The translations under genes and the position numbers were made by a program. From assembly GCF_964355755.1 (NCBI RefSeq), contig NC_092676.1:2501-66500 (forward strand): a DNA stretch of 64,000 nt, in the 5' to 3' direction. Origin of the DNA: Antedon mediterranea (taxonomy: Eukaryota; Echinodermata; Crinoidea; Comatulida; Antedonidae). Below, in pieces: positions 56,701 to 64,000 of this stretch (the stretch's first letter is position 1; every line of letters begins with the position of its first letter). The notes beneath the pieces are model-generated. The model was not told the origin of the DNA, ran no database searches, and was given only the letters and a program-made list of their open reading frames with translations.

Positions 56701-58780
56701 TGCTATTCATACTGTACCGTACTGTATAACTATAAATGGTGCTATTCATACGGTACCGTACTGTATAACTATAAATGGTGCTATTCATACGGTACCGTAC
56801 TGTATAACTATAAATGGTGCTATTCATACTGTACCGTACTGTATAACTATAAATGGTGCTATTCATACGGTACCGTACTGTATAACTATAAATGGTGGTA
56901 ATTCATATTATTTTTTGGTGACTGGTGGTTTTATTTGATTGATAGGCTATCATTGAAATAATTGTATATTTGTTTACAGACCGTAATGTTCAAGTTAAAC
57001 CACTTTCGATTCAACCGAGTACGTGTTTCGCGGCAAATAGACCACATTCTCTAAGCAATAACTTTCCTGCACATCATCAAGCAAATATTAAACGTGAGAT
57101 AACGGCACAATATTCGCCTTATACGGGAATTAGTAGAGATTCGTATGCAACGTCTGCATATCCGTACTCTTACAGTGGTAGCCAATTTGCAGCTCGTCGA
57201 ATGGTAACACCACCATTGTCACCTGCAGCAATGTTTAATAGACATAGTAGTTATTATGTGAATAATGATACTAATACTTTTATTGGACAGTCCCCTGCTG
57301 CAGTAAGTTACTATCATGAAGGAAACGAATACCAACAATGTTCTCATAGTTCATATGAGCATTATCATCAAAATAGTGCATTTTATCATCATTCTAGTAG
57401 TTTGCGTCATGGCTTCAACATGATTTATCCTTCTCAAAGAACTGACTACCAAGATCAACAACAATATGATAATAATTCGTATTACGGAAGTTGCGCAATT
57501 GGACCATCAACCACTTCAGCCTATTATACAACAGATATGTATTCTAATATACAATATTATGCGATTAATAGCGAAAGCCAAGTAAATTCAGAAGGTATTA
57601 TGATTTGATTTGATTTAAATTAAAAAAAAAAACATTTTAAAAAACACAAAGTGATAAACAATTTTCCAAGATAGTCCAAAAAGCTTATTAGCTGTCGTTG
57701 GGATTCTTGTACAAAATACAATGAATCTACAGTGTATGTTAAAATTTACAAATTATACGGCAGTAATTATAAGGACTCCAATGAAAATACGCTCACTACT
57801 TTATGTTAGCTATATTGGAAAAATTCTTTAAATGTCTTTATTTTTTTATGAATTAAACATAATTTACCACTTGATTAGGCCTATGTTTTCAGTTCGCGCA
57901 CGTCAACACCACTAGGCCGCCCCTAGGTTCATAAAGTTTAGGCTAGACCTGTTATCGCTAAATGTTGGTCTTAGGCTATAGTAGTCATATTAAGGCTTAT
58001 GTTCTTCTAGAGCTATTAATATAAAACGGTATCCTAGTATACTAGTATTTTAAGGTAATATACTTTTAGCCTATTTTTTTATTGAATTTACCTTGAGCAC
58101 CTTGTCCTCTTTCCAACAAAATTCTGCACTGGTCAGATGTCTGAAGTACGTACAATTTACATATACAGCAGCTGTGCATCATCAAGCTCAGCAGTGCTAC
58201 AAACCTACTTGGTAGTTATACAATTATCAATATCAAGTACATTTTCTGTTTTTCAGAATCAAAAACAAACAGTTGCAATTATGATCAACGAGCAGTAAGG
58301 AATGTCGAACATACACCTGCTAACAGCCACACCACTGCTGCTGCTGAAGCCAATCACTACGCATATGAGACCACAGACCCTCTCAACCTTTTAGATTATA
58401 CCCAGCAAAAACGAAATTCAAAACGTTTTACAATGTATTCTGATGATTTTCTTCCAGGTAAATGTAATTTGTTTTGTTTATGAATTAATTAAATAAGAAA
58501 TCAAGTATTGAGACCAATGCGCCGGGTGCGCGCCAGATAAGAAGTGATGCCAAAGTTATGCGTTAAGATAGTGAAAATAGTTCCTAATTCTAATATTTTT
58601 ATTCTAGAAAGTCAAAACATGGTAAGCATACACTGTCGAAAACCAAACAGAAATGAATGCTATAATTTGCAGCAAGAACACTTTTCTGGTACAGTTGAAC
58701 CTGATCGAATTGTTTCACAATCTCAAAATGAAGACCGACCAACAAGCCTACCGTCTATCAACCTCATGTTTGTGCCATAA
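50745..58780 (+). CDS. RFX6: RFX6 winged-helix transcription factor, 17 exons, complete
   Basis: Exons: 50745-50835, 51119-51254, 51355-51478, 52480-52541, 52659-52736, 53567-53594, 54081-54188, 54358-54435, 54608-54771, 54861-55020, 55670-55811, 55914-56008, 56089-56203, 56325-56444, 56980-57594, 58257-58457, 58608-58780. All junctions are GT-AG, phases agree, and the total is 2,490 nt (829 residues plus stop). An in-frame TGA at 50700 precedes the first ATG. The RFX DNA-binding domain (about residues 72-148) reads [15 protein letters not shown] then [17 protein letters not shown], with basic contacts intact. RFX6 rather than RFX4 is shown by [85 protein letters not shown], and the C-terminal DPLNLLD and SLPSIN motifs. 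Exon 15 encodes a Tyr/Ser/Gln-rich region with TPPLSPA. Human RFX6 (about 928 aa) drives endocrine pancreas/gut differentiation; a gut endocrine role here is inferred. Confidence 0.95.
51441..52320 (+). repeat. 69-bp array copying the RFX6 exon 3 end and splice donor
   Basis: The first unit is the real exon 3 end: 51441-51478 plus the first 31 bp of intron 3. About 12 further units follow inside intron 3, each with AGCCAGCATGTGCTGCTACA, TTTGGAAAG and the donor GGTAATATAAATA. Using a downstream donor would read GTA ATA TAA straight after the true exon end, a stop. Overlapping frames cycling [15 protein letters not shown] are an artefact. Confidence 0.93.
55235..55580 (+). repeat. 53-58-bp minisatellite in RFX6 intron 10, 6 copies
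   Basis: Unit: GACTGTACTACTACTCATCT, CAGGA(TAGCA)CTCCACCTGG, TGGATTTGACTTATATAA. Length alternates by a 5-bp TAGCA insert. Each unit holds CACCTG, the complement of the E-box word in the upstream array. Confidence 0.9.
56588..56897. repeat. 39-bp minisatellite in RFX6 intron 14, 8 copies
   Basis: Unit ATGGTGCTATTCATACGGTA then CCGTACTGTATAACTATAA, with the palindrome TACGGTACCGTA mutated to TACTGTACCGTA in two copies. The 39-bp length (13 codons) leaves an open minus frame that is an artefact. Confidence 0.93.
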
Positions 58781-58958
58781 TAGGCCTACTTTATCTCCTC
58801 ACGGCGGCGCCAGGAAGAGGCATGCAATTGACGGTAATTCAACAGAAAAAAATGATAAAATACAAACACCACGAGCTCTGAATCTCTCACCTCTCTACCT
58901 GGAGTTCGAATCTCTATAGACTTTTTTTTTATCAATACCCATTTAATTGGTTTACGAT
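58781..58958 (+). other. RFX6 3' UTR
   Basis: Directly follows the TAA. A possible poly(A) signal (AATAAATATTTATT) lies further on, near 59135, beyond the start of the next repeat. An overlapping 88-codon frame (58653-58919) is the RFX6 last exon read out of frame. Confidence 0.5.
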
Positions 58959-60735
58959 TAAATCGGTCGCGTCTGAAATCGGTCGCGTTCGAAATCGGTC
59001 ACGCTATTTTGTATGGAGCGAGATGCATGCTAGCGGGATGCATGCCAGCGGGATATACATTTTCTTCGTTTATATAGATTTAATTGATATTTTTTAGGAA
59101 CTAGATTATTTATGTGGATATTTTTTATTTGGTTAATAAATATTTATTATCAATCATTTTTTTTTTTTATTTCACAGGTCTCGGAGAAGGACTGTGTCTT
59201 TTTAAAATGGCCATTTCTAAACACGTTTAAAATATTATATTAGGCATATAATAATTTACCTCTATTTTATTATGTACTGTAATTAATATTATATAGAGAA
59301 TATACGTCTGTGTCTTTTATTATGCAAACAATTACGTAAAATTGAACAATTTATTTAAAAACAATAATTGTTACAATGTATAGTCCGTTAAAAGCCAGCG
59401 TATCCATTTTTATACTTATGCATGCTGTGGCAGATATATCATATCCATGTCGTTAACAACTTACTATTCGATCACCGTATTTTTATTTCTATTTTATTTA
59501 TGTCCGTGCGTTATGTAGGATAATGATATTAATGATATATAATGATTATTATTGTTGAGACAAATCACGTGTATCTTTTTATTTCTAATGTTTAAAATAA
59601 TTTGTAGTAAAAATTATTATTATATGCGGATCGTTAAAAGGCGAGTTACTGAAATAAACCCCCAAATAAGCCATATCGGAGATGCGCCTTCTATGATCGC
59701 GCAGCCGTTAACTTTACGTTATTTTGCTGACGGGAATTCCCCTTTTAAAAAAAAACACGCACTAGTGTGTAAAATCATGGACAAAACACGTACGATTGTT
59801 GTCCATGGCCAGGTAAAGATGACTAATAGGCCTATTACTAATAACCATACGTTTGAAACATCTATAGGCCTCCTGCACGTGTTTTTGTGAAACCTAGTTC
59901 CATGTGAAACGTAATTTACGTATATACGTCGGCGATATTATAGTCTTTAAAATGAATAGGCCTATCTTTTATTTCTTCATTTATAATAATCATTTAATGT
60001 AAATAATTAAGTACAACTCAGTGTCAATCATATTCCTACTGTATAGGCACGGTAGATTGATTTTAACGGCATATAATTATCTATATTTTTTATTATTATT
60101 ATTATCCTAAAACCATGCTCACGTCAGAGTGGCGGATATCGAACGTAAAAATCATCGTCATGCATCGTCTTCCTTTATTGAGCTGGTATCCACTTGCCGG
60201 TATAGAACGAGTTTCGTAATTAACTGTAAAAAATACGCAATAGGCGCGTCTACTTGTATAACTATTAAATTATTTCAATATTTTCAAAAATTTAAACAGT
60301 AGCATGCCAATCTTTTCAAAAACTTAAACAATATTCAATAAAACATTTTTAAAACGATTTTTTCTAAACGAACACATTACAATTATTCATTGACACCCAC
60401 ATTCAAAAAATGAAAACACAAATTATTTATAAATAATGAGATAAATATTCATATTTACTGTACTTAAAAAATAAAGATCGAGGTAAAAAAAATGTCAACA
60501 GAATCAATTATTAGAAATTTCAATATTCAAAATTAACTAAAGCGTTTTGATTGAAAATGTATCTAGTGCGCCCCATACAAATTAGCGCGACCAAAATAAA
60601 ACGCGACCGATATCTAACGTAACTAATGTGATAAAAAGCGTATCTAGCGGCGCTCCATACAAAATACCGGATGTTGATTTTATCGCGACCGATTTCAAAC
60701 GCGACCGATTTCAAGCGCGACCGATTTCATCTGAC
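58959..60735. mobile_element. inverted-repeat element with 16-bp end repeats, about 1.8 kb
   Basis: Left end: three copies of a 16-bp unit AAATCGGTCGCGTCTG, then TATTTTGTATGGAGCG (59015). Right end: three copies of CGCGACCGATTTCAAA, its reverse complement, after CGCTCCATACAAAATA (60651). The interior holds no recognisable gene; the 112-codon frame at 59552-59890 has no motif. Short tandem units inside inverted ends suggest a foldback or MITE-like element. The boundaries are approximate and no target duplication was found. Confidence 0.6.
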
Positions 60736-61158
60736 ACCCTTTAATTTAGGCATGGCCGTAAAACTGGTATAATACATCACCTCCGAGGAAGCTTACCACA
60801 GCGCCTTTATTTTGTCTATAAATAAAATTCATAATTCACTCTCTCTCTCCTCCTGTGTGCTCTTCAAAACATACGTAAAGTCTCTACTAACTTTCTTAAG
60901 TGAGTCATTATCACAGTCAATATTTTGCTTTTTTTTAACTACTTGCCTTTTTTCATGTTCCTTTTGTCAAAATAAATGAAATGCAAAGAGTAACATTTAT
61001 GTAAATAGGCTACATTTACCTCGTTTCAATGTCATTAATATAAACATGTTTATTGTACCTTGTATTCTATTGTATTTAAACACTCGACTAAATCACTGTT
61101 ATGTTGTGTAGAATATTAAAGTTTAGAAAGTCTCTGTGCACCTCTTTATTATTGAATT
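60736..61158. other. no gene recognised
   Basis: AT-rich spacer with a short CT run near 60840. Confidence 0.45.
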
Positions 61159-61159
61159 T

Positions 61160-61905
61160 TATTTACCTCCGCCAAGGAGGTACTGTATATGTAATCGATC
61201 GCGTGTGTTTGTTTGTCTGTTTGTTTGTTACTTGGCCAAATTGAAAATTGGCCAAGTATGTTGATCTGTTTGGTTTGTTTGTGTGTGTGTTTGTTTGTTT
61301 GTCATCACTCTAGCGCTTCGAATGACTCCAAATTACTACCATGTCACCTGGTGCAAGGACGACACTGCCCAATTTTGGTTAAAATCTGGACCACGGTCCC
61401 AATTCTGGACCACTTTTAAAAATTATTTTCAGACCTGCTAGTGTTAAAAGATAGGACAGAATTATCAAAAGCCGGTGAGCAGTCTTAAATTAACATGTAA
61501 ACTAAAATTGCATTTTCTTGAGAACTACTTCTCCAAAAAACTTCATTTTTGTACAAGAGGCAAGAGTTATAATTTGTGATTTGTAATTTTAAAACATAAG
61601 TTGATTTAATATACAGGTTTTTTGATGCGAATAGTTTAAAAACCTAATTCTTTTCAAATTCACCCGTGTGTTTGTCGCGTTGCTGTTCTATTGTTAGTCG
61701 ACTGAAGCTATTGTTAATATTGAAAGGCTTGTTACATAACCATTACACCAAACTCGCATACACATGCTTGTAGTGAAATTAGCCTAAATCACAAACAGCA
61801 TTAAGACACAGACAAATATATATATTTTTTCCCGGAGAAATCTTATGTAGTAAAATTTTACAGTAGGCGGAGGTATGCACTCTCGGAGGGGCTTTCTAGT
61901 TATTA
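61160..61905 (+). mobile_element. dispersed CCTCCGCC/GGCGGAGG repeat
   Basis: Begins TACCTCCGCCAAGGAGGTAC followed by TGTTTGTTTGTCTGTTTG runs, and ends TAGGCGGAGGTATGCACTCT then CTTTCTAG. These complementary ends and the GTTTGTTTG runs are those of an abundant non-coding repeat I recall from many marine animal genomes. An ACTTGGCCAAATTGAAAATTGGCCAAGT palindrome is nested near 61232. No coding capacity. Confidence 0.6.
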
Positions 61906-62191
61906 TATTAATTGAAATAATGCTAATGACTCAAGTTTACGTTTATTTTAATTCAACTTTCCGTAAACATAACAATATAAATTTCCGTTTTAAAAGCAAA
62001 ACCGTTTCCAACTTCCGAACAATGTTGAAATGTAGAAATTATTTTATTATTACTCCTAATTTACACGTTATTATGTTGTGTGTTTGAATACCGAAGTTGT
62101 ATGACTTAATTACCGGTACCCATTCTTAGAAATTCTCTTTAATTAAACGTTATAATTTGTCTTGTTTCCCGTAATTTTAACATTATTTGCA

Positions 62192-63172
62192 TTAAAAGCG
62201 TGTGTCCAATGATCGACTTGTTGCAGGAGTTGAACTGCTTTTATTTGAAGTACTTGATATCATTAGTCGTCGACAGCGAGTGTACACATCTCTGCTACTA
62301 TAACAATATATGAACGGATTAATTGCTGAATTTGATATTACTAATACTTCACCAAACCACGTAAACCAGGCATGTTCATCAATATCCAAAACACCAAAAC
62401 CAAGTAGAATAAATTTCAGGATCACCGGTGTCCAACAAATAAGAAATGCTCCAAGTATCAATGCTGTTGTTCTAACTGCTTTGAAATCTTCATATTTGTT
62501 ATACTGCGGCGGTATCGCTAGGTTTGTTCGTCTTCGGTGTTTGATTGCTTCTTTTGCAATATTTATATACAGGATAATCATAACAATAAAAATGAAAAAA
62601 CATACGTGGCCACTAACAAGCATTTGTACGTTCAGTCCTTCAACACTTAGCTGGTAACAAGAATGAATAACATCTTTTTCTAACTCCCAGCAGTAAGGAA
62701 TAAGACCAAATAAAATCGATGTTGCCCATATCCCAACAATTGTAAAGTAAACCTTTCTAGTAGAAACATCAGTTCTATATTTAAAAGGTTTTATTACTGC
62801 CATGTAACAGTCAATTGTCAACACAAATATATGCAAAAAAGACGCGAGACCAGTGACCATAAGTGGACCATACATAATCTGACACTCTTCTGAGCTGATG
62901 TTATTTAAGTTGCTTCTAGATAAAAATCCACGCATTGCACATGGTACAGATACAGCACCCGTGATGAAGTCAACAAATGCCAAACTGGCAACTAATACTA
63001 TCCTTCCAGTTCGGCGTACATGACATCGGAATATTGCTACTATAATCACTGTATTCTCAAAACAAATTGCACATATTAGAGGTATATAAACCGAGAATAC
63101 AAAGATGATTGAATCTTTAGAATCCATGGCTATCAAGTGGGATTGTGTAATGTTTTCAACGATCGAGTCCAT
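62192..63172 (-). CDS. class A (rhodopsin-like) GPCR, single exon
   Basis: 326 residues. Landmarks: glycosylation-type NIT at 7; TM1 with N40 (FENTVII); TM2 LAFVD (D68); Cys97 at the top of TM3 and Cys172 in the second outer loop, the usual disulfide; TM3 end LTIDCYMAVIKPF; TM4 W149; TM6 CWTP (246-249); TM7 NPFIY (285-289); then a short Ser/Thr-rich tail. Length is normal for a small amine/lipid/peptide-type receptor, but the ligand family cannot be named. The DRY motif is DCY: codon 122 is TGT where CGT would give arginine. Start chosen at the first ATG. Intronless, which is common for invertebrate class A receptors. Confidence 0.9.
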   Translation of the reverse strand: MDSIVENITQSHLIAMDSKDSIIFVFSVYIPLICAICFENTVIIVAIFRCHVRRTGRIVLVASLAFVDFITGAVSVPCAMRGFLSRSNLNNISSEECQIMYGPLMVTGLASFLHIFVLTIDCYMAVIKPFKYRTDVSTRKVYFTIVGIWATSILFGLIPYCWELEKDVIHSCYQLSVEGLNVQMLVSGHVCFFIFIVMIILYINIAKEAIKHRRRTNLAIPPQYNKYEDFKAVRTTALILGAFLICWTPVILKFILLGFGVLDIDEHAWFTWFGEVLVISNSAINPFIYCYSSRDVYTRCRRLMISSTSNKSSSTPATSRSLDTRF

Positions 63173-64000
63173 TCAGTATTTTCAGTAAATGAGAACGAGA
63201 TATTGTTTAGTTCTATCATCAATAGAAATCCGGATCTTAATTAATAATCTGAGGGTATTTTGCATACATACAAGCTTGTCATTTGCTACAGTAATATCCA
63301 AACGTCACGTATCGTACAATAACCGTCGTCAAGTTACACTCTCGTCGTATCCGCTTATAATTCGATTGCCAGCATTAAGCAATGTCAGGTTACAAGTTAA
63401 ATTAAAAGTTGAAAATAACCATCTCAAGACTAAATAATAAACAGGATCCAAAATTAACGACATCATTTTATTTAATGATTTTGTATGCAGATGATCTACT
63501 AATGCAGCTTACATGATCTTCAATATACACAATACAATCTTAACAGACATAAAGTAGTCATTTTGTATGCAGAAACTACAAAGATGTGGAAGATATAGTA
63601 ATATAATTATAAAACTCCCTTTTATCCCAAAATCCAGAATAAATAAATAATACTTTTATTTTTCAATCAACACCATCATGAATAATTAAGTAGTGAAATA
63701 ATTAGAAAAAACTACATTTCCATTATGAATATATTTGCCACATAGACAACCATATTAGCTGACTACAATAGCTTCAAAAGACAGTGTTTGGTCAACTGCT
63801 GAAACTAAACAGAATAATTTGAAATAAAAAGTTGATAAAGGACATTTCAATCAGTAATGAAGAGATCTGTATAATGTATACACCCTGTAATTATTGATTT
63901 ATATACCTGAAATAATAATCTATCCGCCAGTCGGTTTATATTAATTTGATTATTACTGTATAATGTATGTAATAATAATCCATCAATAATAATAATAATA
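63173..64000. other. GPCR 5' flank, no further gene
   Basis: AT-rich, with an AATAATAAT microsatellite at the right edge. The 82-codon plus frame at 63189-63437 has no motif. Confidence 0.5.

Noticed and set aside
56579-56866. 95-codon minus ORF of repeated [13 protein letters not shown]
   Set aside because: A 39-bp (13-codon) intronic minisatellite.
50745-58780. Assignment as RFX4 or RFX1-3
   Set aside because: Outside the DNA-binding domain, the order of motifs through the C-terminal DPLNLLD and SLPSIN fits RFX6, not RFX4.
59552-59890. 112-codon ORF
   Set aside because: Lies inside the inverted-repeat element, with no recognisable motif.

Overview
This is eukaryotic nuclear DNA from an AT-rich, repeat-dense animal genome. 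Spliceosomal introns, a complete RFX6 orthologue, Penelope-like and CR1/L2-type retroelements, tRNA-derived SINEs, short TTAGGG tracts and frequent TAGGCCTA words suggest a marine deuterostome invertebrate. My best guess is an echinoderm; the species is inferred, not proven.

Layout. 1-7.1 kb is one satellite family: an 11-bp array, then a 10-bp array of the same sequence in the opposite orientation. 7.1-10.6 kb is a retroelement nest holding two Penelope-like remnants, two SINEs and four hammerhead self-cleaving ribozyme motifs. Two of the ribozymes lie in direct repeats 577 bp apart, a retrozyme-like arrangement. From 11.9 to 39.4 kb lie four intronless, same-strand genes for type I membrane receptors, each with a signal peptide, three Ig domains, one membrane span and a tyrosine-rich tail. 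The spaces between them hold minisatellites, a 927-bp TIR element and retroelement relics. 39.8-50.1 kb is repeat country: nested MITEs, a truncated LINE inside a hairpin-forming 58-bp satellite, a 4.2-kb foldback-like structure and a second LINE remnant. 50.7-58.8 kb carries a 17-exon RFX6 gene that I could splice through completely (829 codons plus stop). 59-61.9 kb holds two more repeats. A single-exon class A GPCR lies on the minus strand at 62.2-63.2 kb.

Main discovery candidate. The four intronless Ig receptors (called IgR-A to IgR-D here) are a local family. All share an extra cysteine pair bracketing the second Ig domain. IgR-B and IgR-C end in a tandem ITIM + ITSM pair, the arrangement of vertebrate inhibitory immune receptors such as Siglecs, SIRPs and PD-1. 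IgR-A has one ITIM-like site and a nephrin-like YDxV site. IgR-D has two acidic-spaced YxxV/YxxI motifs resembling a stretched ITAM, plus a PPKPP motif. Differentiated tails within one tandem cluster look like a paired-receptor system, although Kirrel/nephrin-like adhesion is a serious alternative.

Other notable points are a 69-bp tandem array inside RFX6 that copies the end of exon 3 with its splice donor about a dozen times, and a GPCR whose DRY arginine is a cysteine.
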